From assembly GCA_000226015.1 (NCBI GenBank), contig JH153228.1:93197-131723 (forward strand): 38,527 bases of DNA. The letters are read 5' to 3'. Shown piece by piece: positions 1 to 12,069 of the stretch. Position 1 is the stretch's first letter; each line of letters opens with the position of its first letter. The stretch comes from Mnemiopsis leidyi (Eukaryota; Ctenophora; Tentaculata; Lobata; Bolinopsidae). A model generated the notes under the pieces. That model saw only the letters and a program-made list of their open reading frames with translations, did not search any database and was not told the origin of the DNA. Both the position numbers and the translations under genes were made by a program.

Positions 1-2597
1 AGAGAGAGAGAGAAAAGAGGGATAGGAACTAAGGGCTATCGAATGTGTTCAGCTTAGATTTGCGGTCGGCAACTCAGAAAATGTCGTGTAATTGATTTAC
101 TTTGGATCCGTAGACCTGACAGAATTTTCGCCCTGATTTGTCAGGGTGTACGTCTTCATTTCTCGGGGATCCTCTCAGAAATTGATTGGTTTCACGGAAA
201 TTATATTATAGGTGGTGGCAGTCATGCTCATACATCATAGTGGTGCAGATTCATTTACCGTCAGAATTTTATTCTAGTTTGCTAGTTGCAGGTATTGCAC
301 GTGCACATTTATAAGTTTTGACACTAGATAATAATCATACTCATACACATAGACTATGTCATAGTTTTAATCGTTAATTATGGCAGGTGCGTACTTAATT
401 TCTATACTGTTACGTTAAAACTCTTGGCAAAAGTCAAATAAATCCGTAAAGCCGTACTACATGCAAGTGGTGCCCTGTAGATATAATATCATGCAATCAT
501 GTCGAGGGATCCATAATACTGGCACGTTTTCCTGCATGGCCCATCTGATTCATTAATGAAGAACGTATAGTAAGGTCCGCGTTTTAAACAGAAAATTTGA
601 TCATGTTATTGTTAACGCAATGCTGTTGATTGACTGCAGTGGGTTGTTTATTTAGTTCGAGCAGTTTTATTTATCTTAAGCTTTATCCAAAGTTGTCCTC
701 AGTTTTGATCTCATACGCCAGTTGCAACTGACTTACTAAAAAATAGCATTAGCATCAACCACGCGCATTTTGCCCCCTTACATTGTACATTAAATAAAAA
801 AGGCCATAAGGGTCTCAACAAGAAACCACTTGCACATTGGAATAGGACTAGGAGACGTTTTATCATCAATACTGTTTACATAATGGGCCAATTGCTTGCC
901 GATCTGAGTTGGGCAAGAAGGCAAGCATCTATTGAGTTCTGATTCAACATTGTTTAACGTTTACTTTTAGTCTATAGTAATACTCAGTATTCATTAATAG
1001 TTTATAGAGTGTTGATTTCAGACTTTTAAAGTGTTACATTCACACACGATGACCTGGGACCCCAGGCCAGTGCCCAGTACCTGATACTTATTACTATCAG
1101 CCGTGGCCGCACGTGCAAACCAGCGCCGCGCGCACACAATGATAAACCTATTTTGCAATATCGAGAAATTACATTTACACCGTACACGCGCTATCACTAT
1201 CTGTTTTCCCTATGCGCTGTCAGTTACATTTTCTTGAGTTGCGCTTTGGTTTGTTGTAACAAAACAAGAAACTAATAGGCTATTGCACTTATGTTCCCGA
1301 GTGAAGACTATCGATTTATTGATGTCAAGTATCAAGCGTGATAGGTACCGTCCGTGTAGGAGTTTCAAATCTTGATTTTTTAAGTTTTAGATTAAATTTT
1401 GTTTTATTTTTATTTAAATGGAATTGTATCTAATGCTAGGTTCATTTCCGTGCTTTAAATTATTGGTCTCAGCACTTCTGTCGTGCTAATTTTCCGTCTC
1501 TGTCACTGTGTCGTAAGCTGTTCCCGCAACTTCTTATTCTTGCCCAGAGCGTTAGACGGACATCATTTCGTCATCGGTTGTCTGATTTTTGCTGCTAATT
1601 TCTTGAATAACAATCCTTTCTAATTTTGGGGGCACAGTCAGAGTTTGATCTTAGATACTCCAATAATCCTGAATGCTCATGAATGATGCTGATTTCCCGA
1701 ATCGTTTTTTAAATCTTAAACTTGACTTCCCTCGCGTCCACTGCACTGGCCCTATCCGCGGTAGCATCATGATATTAGGTGTTCATCTTGTTCGTGATTG
1801 TAGCACTGAATCTTTGCTTAATATAAGAGTCTGAATCCCTCTTATTCTCGTATGCTAATAATGGTTAAGTTTATAACTAAAGTAAGTGATTCAGTCCGTG
1901 TAAGGATACAATCCGATAAACTCTAACCCCAGGGGATTGTAGATACATCATGATTCAGACAGTCCGACTATTTGTCTGTTATTACTTTGGTCGAAACATA
2001 CCTTTCCTATAGAAGATTCAAATCAATTAAATGGGTGATACACTTATTTAGAATGCGGCAGCGTTTTTGGTCCAACTGCACGTGCTGATATGATAATTTT
2101 CAAAGTTGGATATTTCTATGAAAATTTAAGCACCCGTTCAATAATACAGTATTTGCATTGTTTACTATCACCTAAATGAATTCAGACAATTACAAAGAGC
2201 AGTTCAATTGCGTGACGCGGAAACGAGAAAGTTAATCCGCGGTGCAGTCTTCCTGTTATCCTGTGACCGTGTGGAGTCACTCCTGGTTCGAACCAGTTTA
2301 CACTGCCGCCCTACCAATCATCACACCGTCTTTAAGAGCAGTCAAATACTTTAGGTTTTCAATAGAGACCAACCTGGCGCTACAATAAATTTGATAATTC
2401 CTCAATCTTGTGGCTGTATGCTTAATCTAGGAGCTCTTTGTCAATTAAACCACAGTTATTTGCAACCGAAAAAAGCCTCATTCTCAATAGAATCGCGTTT
2501 CGGGTGTGGGATTAAGGCGGGGTAAGAATTATTTTTGAATTATTGTAGCCATGCCTCCAGCGCTCTTGAACTTTCGTACCACCGTTTCGGAGAAACA

Positions 2598-2656
2598 CCA
2601 ATCACAACCCTCATCTCATCAGGGCAGCCAATCAGATTACGTCACGTAGTCACGTG
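2598..2656 (+). promoter_or_regulatory. Double CCAAT with CRE-like and CACGTG sites
   Basis: CCAAT occurs at 2598-2602 and 2628-2632, followed by TTACGTCAC and then TCACGTGAC with CACGTG at 2651. The gap between the second CCAAT and CACGTG is 18 bp. It looks promoter-like, but no open frame follows closely. Confidence 0.45.
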
Positions 2657-3017
2657 ACGAGGTCTGAAGTGTCTACACAGTTAGTGTCGTTCTCAGAGAG
2701 AGAAAGAGAGTGGGAATCACCAACCTCAGAAATGGTTCTTCCGCTGTTTTTGCGGTCAATTATTTTGCCCATTTCCCGTCTTTTGGGTCACTATTTAATT
2801 TGCATTCCTGTGAGTAGAGGAGGTTTTTAACGACGAATAATAAATTTGATCCTGAAACAGTACAGATTAAGATTGTGTGGTAGCGAATTGGAAAAAAAAT
2901 TACAAATTGAAGCATTCTCAGAAACACTTAGAAAAGCTGGAACAATGCCGTTATCCGGCAGCAATTACTGAAGTTTGGAATTTGCGAACTAACGATTAAA
3001 ATTGCTGGCGATATTGT

Positions 3018-3031
3018 GTTTCCACGGCAAC
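3018..3031 (+). promoter_or_regulatory. RFX-type X-box
   Basis: GTTTCCACGGCAAC fits GTNNCC-N2-RGNAAC. It stands alone, with no CACGTG within 300 bp. Confidence 0.3.
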
Positions 3032-3689
3032 CTTCGATTCCCAGCTTGATTAAAAAGATTAAATTCTTCAGAAAACATGAACTACACACAGCTAGTTATA
3101 TTATAAAGACATTGCGACTAGAATTGCGAGACTGAGATATTACTGTTAATCACCACCGGCCATTCCAAGTCTGCCGATTGCAAAAAATCTTGATGTGTCT
3201 TATTTAAGGTTCATTAACGCTATTCCTAAGTTAATCAACGCTTGTATGGCTCATTGTTTGTGCAAAGTGGTATGTTATCTCCAATCTCATCTAAACTTGG
3301 AAAGTAATTCTAATATAATGGTTCGGATGGGAAGCGTTTTGTATTGCAATTAAATAGCTCAAAATTCGTGGGAATGCCTTTTAGATCATTTCAGTTTAGT
3401 GTTGTCACAATATGCTTATAATATGTATTATTCATCGCAGCATAATCGTTACTAATGCCACAAGCTAAGCATGTTTCCAATTTCTCGCGGTGCAATTTTA
3501 CCCCCGTTTTTTATCAAAGTAGATCAACTGGCAGCTCTTCTATTTAATAGTTCTTAACTGCATGGGCGGTATTTTTAAATAACAATGAAACTTCTAATCC
3601 ATTCCTCACAAAATAGCTGAAGTTCTTTGTTATATGATTTAAAATGATTTAAAATTTAAAAAGATTTACCTAGTGGATCTGCCTGTGAG

Positions 3690-3815
3690 CCAGTGTTAAC
3701 TGGGGCTTAATTACGCTCGGTTCCCAACCAATGCCAGTGTTAACTGGGGCTCAGTTACTCTCGGTCCCAACCAATGCCAGTGTTAACTGGGGCTCAGTTA
3801 CGCTCGGTCCCAATC
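3690..3815 (+). repeat. 43-44-bp tandem repeat, about 2.9 copies
   Basis: Units starting CCAGTGTTAACTGGGGCT begin at 3690, 3734 and 3777. Differences are limited to a few substitutions and one indel, so the array is young. Each unit contains a short palindrome, CCAGTGTTAACTGG. Confidence 0.9.
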
Positions 3816-5610
3816 ACTGACACTCGCTTCTCACCAGCTACAGCTTATCTCCCGCTTTCCTTCGACCTCTCATCGTGGAAATTAGATAATTTTTCTAACG
3901 ATGACACGGTGATGACTTGATTCACACAGCTGTAATCATTCCAGTGATTGTCTAAAGGGAACTGTCTGTGGTGCAGGTGATTTGAACAGGAGGGCAGCTG
4001 GAGGACGGGAGAGTTGAGGTTTTCTTCTTTAAACTTGGTGCACTGAGTTTTAGTGTGAATCTAACTGAAAAGTTTGACTTGTCAATATTAAAATCAGACG
4101 TCAAGTTTTACGATAAGAAAATTATAATTTTATCACAAAAGCTTGCATGGCGAATGATATCATCTTCAAGTTGTCACATTTTGAAAATAAAGTCACTTGG
4201 AGGCCGAGGCTCATTCAAAATTTACTCCAAGTTATATCTTTTTATTAGGAAGGCTATATCTATCAAGTTTTAAGTCCGTCTGTCTACGACTTTTTGACTG
4301 ATCAAAATTTTTCAGATTCTTGATTTTAAAAACTTGAATTAACCGGAATTCCAAAATGCTGTTTTAGGAAACACTTTTTCAATACCGGTATTTTCTAAAA
4401 TAAAAATGTGCTAAATAAAGATAAGTTTTAAAAAAGATAACTCGTATACAAATCTCTGCCGTGAGGACAGTACTAGCATAAATTTTGGGAAAAATCGCCT
4501 TTTAAACTGTTTAACTGTATGAATAACATCGTCTGACATTGAAAAGAGTGTATCGAACGATACACCATATAGCTCCAGAACAATCCAGTAACCAGTTATG
4601 ATTCTGTTCATCAGTAACTAGATTCCAATTAACCTCAAACTTACCCCGCTCCTCAAATCATCCCAACACATGACTCTCACTCACGTTTTGACAACTATAT
4701 ATTACCCCAAACTCTTGTTCATCAATTTATAAGCTGCCGGCAAATCGTTCTTCAATCCACCATCCACCACATAGTACCGGAGCACACTGCACTATCTACT
4801 CTTTTTGTTTGATCGGTAATAGCTTCACACATAGGTGATAATCAGTTGATCTCACCATTATTGCACCCAATTGTAATATATTTTCATTGTCTTCCCACCA
4901 ACGCGTATAGAGCACCTCAACCCCGCCGCTCGATAAGTGGCGACGAGCCCCACCAATTGGATACAAAGTGGCACGGCTCACTGCAAAAAGGACCCTTTGC
5001 CAGGGAGCGAGGGTCAGCTTCAAGTTACCATTTGCTGGCAGTGGTCTAGGTTTTCACAAAGCCTAATGCGGGAGGGTAGGCCCAATGACGTTCGAAGTAG
5101 AGGTAAGTATAGCAGTAAAGTATTGGAACTGACAAAGGACTGATCTTGCTTGCTCCCCCCGGCCACCTGGTCCGCCCGAGCTTGGTCCTGACCCGTTATT
5201 TTGTCCCTCCCCCACTGGCTGGTAACATGTTAGTTGAAATTAGGTTTATCGAGCGTTAAGAATACTCGCAATACTCATGTTTATTATGGGCTGATTGTGC
5301 TGTGGAGGGCTCATCCTGCTCCTTCCTCCTAGTTCTAAATCCTTTCACTCCGCCAGCCCGTAATTCGGCTGCTAAACATCCGAGCCTCAGCACCACACAG
5401 GACTTTGACACCTACTCAGCGGCCCTACACAAATCATTTGACAGTACCCTTAATTTTAGGGCTCGAAGCGATTCGTGGGATTAATCGTGTTGAGACGGAG
5501 GTACCAGGGAGATTTATTTTCAGATATTCCAGTTACAAAAGGCATGTGTCTCCCAGGGCGTGGATTGGACACGACTCGATAAAACATTGCAGACCGTAAC
5601 AAGCCACCTT

Positions 5611-5757
5611 ATTGGTTCTCAATGTTCGTCATCCGTAGATTATTGGTTGGATTAAATGTCATCTGAGTCCGCTGCGTGTTCCGATTGGTCCGCCAGCTGT
5701 CACGTGGACGTGTGGCGCCGGGATGTCGATGCCAGGGAGCGCGTGACACGCCACGTG
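5611..5757 (+). promoter_or_regulatory. Promoter-like cluster: three inverted CCAAT boxes and two CACGTG
   Basis: ATTGG occurs near 5612, 5642 and 5684, with CACGTG at 5701 and 5752, in a GC-richer patch. This is the composition of an NF-Y/E-box promoter. I find no matching downstream gene. Confidence 0.35.
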
Positions 5758-6693
5758 CCACGAACTCCAATTAAAACCGCTCACCGGCCCTTCAGAGTTG
5801 CGTTCCTTTTTTGATTGCGTAGCAGCAGCACTCAGCATACAATGTAGGTACTGGTGGTCCGTTCTCACACAGCCAGAAAACGTGTCTGCTAACTGCTCAA
5901 GATCTGGACAATCGGTCTTGCACGGACGTCTCTGATGGACAATTTTATGTCTCACAAGCTAATATTTTACCTTTACTTCTCTTTAGAGCTCCTTAGTGAG
6001 CTTTAATTGGCTTTGATATTTACTGCTGGATTCAAATGTTTATCTATTCCGACAGTTCGGTATGGCTATAAACTACAGATATTCCACGCCTGTCGGTTTC
6101 ACTCGTTAACGTTTTGTCGGATTATCATTTGTGGTTTCTCCCAGTATCACTGATTGTTTTCGTGATTTTAAGAAACGTATATCTGCACCTCTTGCGTGAG
6201 ATGAATCATTGTGCGGTCGTGCGGATGTTCAAAAAAACTTGTTAAAAAACTTGCTGCTCAAAATGTACGTTATTTCCAGCCGCAGCCATGAGCTAAACGA
6301 CCGGCCTTGATTCACCTTAATTTCGACCCTTTTCACTGGGCAGGTGGGCTGCTCCAAGAGATCATTATCGATATGCTCCCTAAATCTCATGTGATTGGCA
6401 AAGGGTCCTTAGTATAGATGGGCTGTAGTTTGCACCCCCAGAAGGGGAGGCTTGGTAAGACTAAGAGTAAGACAACATTAGGTGGGCACTGAGGAGCGAC
6501 TTCGTTTCTAGTGTAGGGTCGTTTTTTGCTTTTTTGTTTTTGGCTTCTCTTGTTTATTGATTATTGTAACAGGAAATTTTTGTTTGTTGAGGTTTCACCC
6601 TTATTTCTTTTGGATCATGAAGAGGCTCTTGGGGGAAGAATGTCGAAATTTTCATGTGACAATGTCTTATCTTAAATAAGGAGTTGGATCCAA

Positions 6694-6722
6694 CCAATTA
6701 TATCGAGCAGTGCTGTCACGTG
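6694..6722 (+). promoter_or_regulatory. CCAAT/CACGTG pair
   Basis: CCAAT at 6694-6698 is followed after 18 bp by CACGTG at 6717. The stretch is similar to 7969-7995. Confidence 0.4.
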
Positions 6723-7968
6723 ATACATAAATATGTGATCCTTTCCATTTTCGATTAGTCTAGTTTTTCTGCACTCCCAATGGCACTCAACAAATTTTTC
6801 TTCATTATTTTCCAAATTCAGTACAAATAAAAACCATATCTAGGCATGATGCAAAAAATTTGCAATAGTTTCACATTCATAGATAGAGATCTTGCACTAA
6901 TTAACCACATGAGTGAGTGGAAGATACGTATATATAATAGTATCATTTTCAACAGGTGCTTCTTACTTTTTAGTCGCTTCTATATCAGGCTAGTTTTATT
7001 TTGATTTACCGTAATTCCTCAGCCAGGTTGACCTAGGATACTTCATAGTTTTGTGAACTTGAACTTCTGAACGCAGCCAAATTTTGTTCCCATCTCTTCA
7101 AAGTAAACATTTTAAGATACCATCTTATCTTACTACAAATTTCTATCATGTTGAAAGTTTGTTACTTTTTAGACCACAGTTTCTGTCGCGCCCCATTACC
7201 CCAATTCTTCGCGATTAAATTAAGTGACTGTTACTGTGATTTCATTTTTACTGTACTTGGCCTATGCGGTAGGCTGTATAGCTGTAAATTTCTTATTGTG
7301 TGGTTCTATATTGACAGATATTTTCTTACTGCAATGTAGAGGTTGCACTAAAGATTGGACTACCTGATAGGAGGTTCTAGGGACCCTGCACTATAATTAA
7401 TTATATAAAATAATTAACGTGGATGCGATGTCCTAGATAGACGCAATGTTTCCAGAGAGTTATCCTCGGTTTAACGATGATTATTATACTTCTATTTATT
7501 GATGTCAAGGTCATTTTAATTTTTCTATACTTCTTAACGAGAATTAATGACTAGATAAAACCTTAAGTTTCAAATTTTTGACTATTTCTGTCACATTACA
7601 TAGACAAATGGAACAATTTCAACAATGGTAGTTTTCTGTTTCCCCTTTATCTGTAAAAAAATAAATAGTAAATTGACACTTCATACTCTCGAACTCCCCT
7701 CAGAAAAATCTTTGTATTACTAATTTACTTACTTGACGTATTTTGACAAAGACAAAGCACCCATAACGAAACTGCGAAACATAATCTCCGATAAGGTCAA
7801 CAACAAATCAGTCGCGGTAGCTGGACCAAACAAAGCTTCCGATAACAAGGAAATTAAACTCTGACGTGACCTTAGTATGTTGTACAGTCTGGAATTATTT
7901 GTTCTTGTTATAGAGAAACGTTTTTTAGGGGGTTGCAAATTATTTGTATCATATGTGACAACGATCGA

Positions 7969-7995
7969 CCAATCAATATCGAGCACTATCACGTG
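7969..7995 (+). promoter_or_regulatory. CCAAT/CACGTG pair, sister copy of 6694-6722
   Basis: CCAAT at 7969-7973 is followed after 16 bp by CACGTG at 7990. It shares ATATCGAGCA and CACGTGATA with the 6.7-kb copy. Confidence 0.4.
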
Positions 7996-10900
7996 ATATA
8001 AACTTGTGCAGTGGCCCCCCTGACCGCCCCCCCCCCCCCGGCCCTCCAAAAAAACCCTATTTCTATAGTCTCGTTCAGATTAGCGGCCGGTGTTACAAAA
8101 TTTATGTTGCAGATTAAATTATGCAACGATAGGACGATGTTTTGAGAAATAAGTTATCAGGGTCGTCATAAAACCGTTTTTCAATAATGGATTTAGTTTA
8201 AGCAACCAGCTTTCTGCTCGTGCACATTCCGTGCACATTGTGTTTTCACAGTTCTTGCATATTGCGTGCACACTGCGTGTTGCAATTATTTATACTTACA
8301 GCAACATCGAATTGAGTCAGATCGGTGCACCGTGTGTTCTATCCAGTTCAAAGAACGAAACTAACTATAATAAACCACCTAGGTTGACTGAACCGTAGCT
8401 ATTTTGTAAACCGATCTAGCTTTCCATGTCGCCGCTCAGTCATATCGAGCTGCTGCTTTAGTTGTTACTTCTAATTTTATAATCATTTACAGTCCTGGAA
8501 ACATCGAGATAGACAAGAATTGAACTGTTCAATTTTGTCTTCTTCTTTTACACTTTAATTTCAGAAGATTATAATTAGTTGCAGCTGTAGTCAGGTTTTG
8601 TATGTACTAATTGTATATACTATACATAAAGGTTAGCCGGGAAAGCAGCCTAACCGATCCTAACTCACTAACTCAGTGTCCAATCGTCATTGCATAATGC
8701 TTACGTGCACCAAAGGTTCAACCTCATTTCCAAGTGATAATGTGACTGGGTTGAATGAACTTGCAAACAAAATCATGTTGGAGAGGATCAGGTAAATACA
8801 AGATACATGTTATATTTTGGTTACCAATGAAATGGGCAGTGACTAGTGTTGTTTTTATCAAAACAATTGAAACTAAACGCCGCGCTGTGCTCTAGGACGC
8901 CAAAGCTGCTGTCATAGGCCGAGGAAAGTAATTAGCTCCCACTGACAGACGACTTCACGATTTCAACAACCCATCTTCTGCATGGCCTTCTTCACGTCTT
9001 CACCTTCAAATTTCAGGCATGCTTACTGAAATTCTAAAGTTCAGATGATATCGTCACTGTGAACCATTTCACCATTTGTCGTCACACTCCTATTTGTCGT
9101 CACAGACACTGCCTCAGTGTTCACACGAACGACTACGGAGTACGGACGTTACCGGTTGTTGTGGGTGTCGTTAGTAACATAACTGATGACATGGGGTGGA
9201 GGATTGTGGTTCAATAGAGCCGCAGTATGAAACCACGACTTGCCAGTTGCCGCTATAAGTGCTAGAGGGCTAGTCTGCCCCTGTACGGTAAATCTGGGGA
9301 GTTTCAAAGTGAACCTTACTTGACCGTTAGTCGTCTGTTAAAGTTTCAAAGTCTCAGTCTGTCAACCACCCCTTCTCCCCTTCAACCATGTGTAGTAGAA
9401 CAGTGCCGTTTAGCTGTCTAAGTTTTCTGAGTTTGATCTGTGATGTTATTATAAATCAATTGCATGATCTTATTCTACCTTAGTTTTTCTGTCCAATTCA
9501 ATTGACACGGTAATAGCATAATCCCGCGCTACTTAAAACAACGTTTAACGATTTACTTATCAACTTATACATGCTAATCAAGCTACTTTGTTTTACAGTT
9601 TAAAGGTCTTGAAGAGGTTCTAGCTTTTTAGGCTCGTATTTTGATTTCCAGTAAAACTCCTTAATATAGGGCTCACTTGGCCACCGTTCAATCGGCATAC
9701 TTGCGTATCAACGATTAATTTATTAATTTGCATATGCTTTCATGCATGAAATTTGGGTAACTTAATTTGGGATAATTTCGTATTGATAATTATATCGAGT
9801 CATTTTGCGCACCTAATTAATTATCACACCACGCTTGCGAAGTGTGGTTCGATTTTGCACTCCTACGCTCCACAACTTCGGGCCTCTTCGTCTGATTTCT
9901 TATTTTTAGGGTGTCCTTCTCTGGAACTTCTGAGCGGGAAAGCGGTGCCCTATTTTGACACCTTTAATCTACAATTTGTGGGATAAGTTTTAGATTAGTC
10001 TTTTGGTCACTGGTAAAAATAAAGTGGGGAAGTGTTTTAATTCACCACAGTCACGTGGTGTTATCCGGTCCCCTTATCCCGTGTTTTAATTTTCTTACAA
10101 TAGCCGCGGTGGAGTTATTGACTACTGACATAGCGGAGTTCCATCTTTGTACACATTTTTGTGAAAGACTTCAGTACTCGAAAATTACATGCAGTAAGAT
10201 TGGTAACGGCGAGAAAAAGTATCAACAAATATCTCTTAATTGCATTATATTTCTGGCCTATTTCTAATTTCACATCCCCAATTATCGGCTTCAGGTAAAG
10301 TTCAGACGTTACTTTATAAGAAAATCTCCCCTGATTCTGTAGGAAAAGTGTTTGAGAGTGTCTAATATTCTTATCACTTCATCACTCACAACAAGTTTCA
10401 TTTAGCAGTCTCGTCTTGCCCAGACTTGTAGCAGATTCTAGATCTGGACGAGGAGACAGAACAAAACCCGCTCAATCGCAAAATGTTGATAACACTTTGT
10501 CGATTGATTAATGCAATGGAAATGGAATGAATTGTTTTGATACAATGATGTCGATTGTGTTCCCCTGATTAAAATATCGGTTTTCAGACTTTATTTCCGA
10601 TAAAGTCTGTTCTTCTTATCTCTTTAAAAAACTTCAAATTGGTCCCATGTCGTTCTAAGCTACGGTTTTCTAATTAAGTCGGGTTCACCAGTCACCAGCC
10701 GATCGCAACCAGTTTCTCATTTTGTCACTTGTTTTTAACGTTAATTTGGTTAACGGCCGATGTAAGACTCTTTTATCAGCGGGTGTTAAGCATTGGTGAT
10801 GTTGTAACAACAAAGATTAATTATTGAATTTAGAGCATCTTTAATAAAAAATGACGTATGTTTAATAGCAAATTTAATGTAATTTGTCCCCTAAGTGTAA

Positions 10901-11104
10901 ACTGTTAACAACTTCCTTCAAGAGGGTAGAGGATCTGTTGATTATTAATATTAAACGCTTGACTGTTGTTCTTTCCAGTCTTTGGCGTAACCATTACAAC
11001 TACAACAGAGTATAGCTAGTAGTATTGGGAATGTTGTTTATCTCTTACTCTTAGTCTGCAGTCCAACTAAGCTATCTTGTCTCAATGTAGCTTGGCCAAT
11101 GGCC

Positions 11105-11263
11105 CAGGAAGGTACCCTGTCTCAGTCCCCCAGGAAGGTACCTTGTCTCAGTCCCCCAGGAAGGTACCTTGTCTCAGTCCCCAGGAAGGTACCTTGTCTC
11201 AGTCCCCAGGAAGGTATCTTGTCTCAGTCCTTAGTCTCTCCAGGAACGTACCTTGTCACAGTG
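11105..11263 (+). repeat. ~25-27-bp tandem repeat, about six units
   Basis: Units are of the form CAGGAAGGTACCTTGTCTCA plus a variable C run. Unit lengths vary through that C run. It leaves overlapping frames open, which are not genes. Confidence 0.9.
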
Positions 11264-11446
11264 TATTCCCCATGGTCCTATGTAGGGCTCATTGTGATAA
11301 TTCGAATTTAACCACGTAAGTACTTGACACGGTTATATATACGAGTTAGGGAGCACCACACTTACTGCAAAGAAAGGGGCCACGAGAAGAGGAGGGTGAA
11401 ATGAGGTGATGTGTACTTCAGAAAAGTTTTGTAAATTCGGGAGAGT

Positions 11447-11606
11447 AGTTTAAGTTTGGTCTAAGTTGAGTTTAAGTGTAGTTTAAGTTTAGTTTGTGTT
11501 AAGTTTAGGTTTCGTTTAAGTTGAGTTTATGTTAAGTTGAGTTTAAGTTTAATTTAAGTTTTATTCAAACTAATTTAAGTTTAGTTAAAGTTTAGATAAA
11601 GTTGGG
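11447..11606 (+). repeat. Degenerate GTTTAAGTTTA-type repeat
   Basis: Diverged 10-12-bp units (GTTTAAGTTGA, GTTTAAGTTTA and variants) run for about 160 bp with no clean period. Confidence 0.8.
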
Positions 11607-11645
11607 GTTACTTTAGAGTAAATTTAAGAAAGCTCGAAGTCTATC

Positions 11646-12069
11646 AAAAAAGTAGAGCTAAAAAGTGAAAAGTAGAGCTGAAAAAGAGCTAAAAAGTAGA
11701 GCCAAAAAGTAGCGCTAAAAGTTAGAAGTAAACAGAAGAGCTAAAAAGTAAAAAGGAAGCTTAAAAAGTAAGGCTAAAAATAGAGCTTAAAAGTAAAGCA
11801 AAAAGTAAAGCCATAAAGTAGAGCCATAAGAAAGGTAAAAAGTAGAGCTAAAAAGTAAGCTAAAAAGTAGAGCTACAGAGTAAGCTAAAATGTAAAGTTT
11901 AATGTAAAACTAAAAATGAAAGCTTAAAAGTATGCTAAAAGAGTAAAGAGTAAAAAGCAAAAAGTAGAGCTAAAAACTAGAGATGTAAAAAGTAAAAAGT
12001 AGAGCTAAAAACTAGAGCTAAAAAGTATGTTAAAAGATTAAAGAGTAAAAAGTGAAAACTAGAGCTAAA
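11646..12069 (+). repeat. Degenerate AAAAAGTAGAGCT satellite
   Basis: About 420 bp of diverged ~12-14-bp units on the theme AAAAAGTAGAGCT, strongly purine-rich on this strand. The spread of variants suggests an old array. Confidence 0.85.

Larger units (their letters stand above)
1..3689. other. Left intergenic region without a recognised gene
   Basis: AT-rich sequence with no open frame worth calling. It begins inside a GA microsatellite (1-16). It contains CACGTG sites at 298, 1110, 2079 and 2651, an X-box at 3018-3031 (GTTTCCACGGCAAC) and a short GA stretch at 2694-2709. Confidence 0.6.
3816..11104. other. Intergenic region without a recognised gene
   Basis: Open frames here are short and AT-driven. 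A GC-richer patch spans about 4910-5230 and another spans 5480-5960 with CCAAT and CACGTG sites. A 13-C run lies at 8027-8039. CACGTG sites occur at 5701, 5752, 6717 and 7990, and none occurs from 8 kb to 12.7 kb. Confidence 0.55.

Noticed and set aside
2284-2295. GGTTCGAACC resembling a tRNA B box
   Set aside because: No A box at the right distance upstream and no acceptor stem. The T-arm stem is only four pairs.
3690-3815. Regular repeats as a CRISPR-like array
   Set aside because: Units abut without unique spacers, and the context is eukaryotic.
11077-11319. Open frames across the 26-bp repeat
   Set aside because: Two frames are open because the unit lacks stops. The peptides are pure repeat and no start or splice context is supported.
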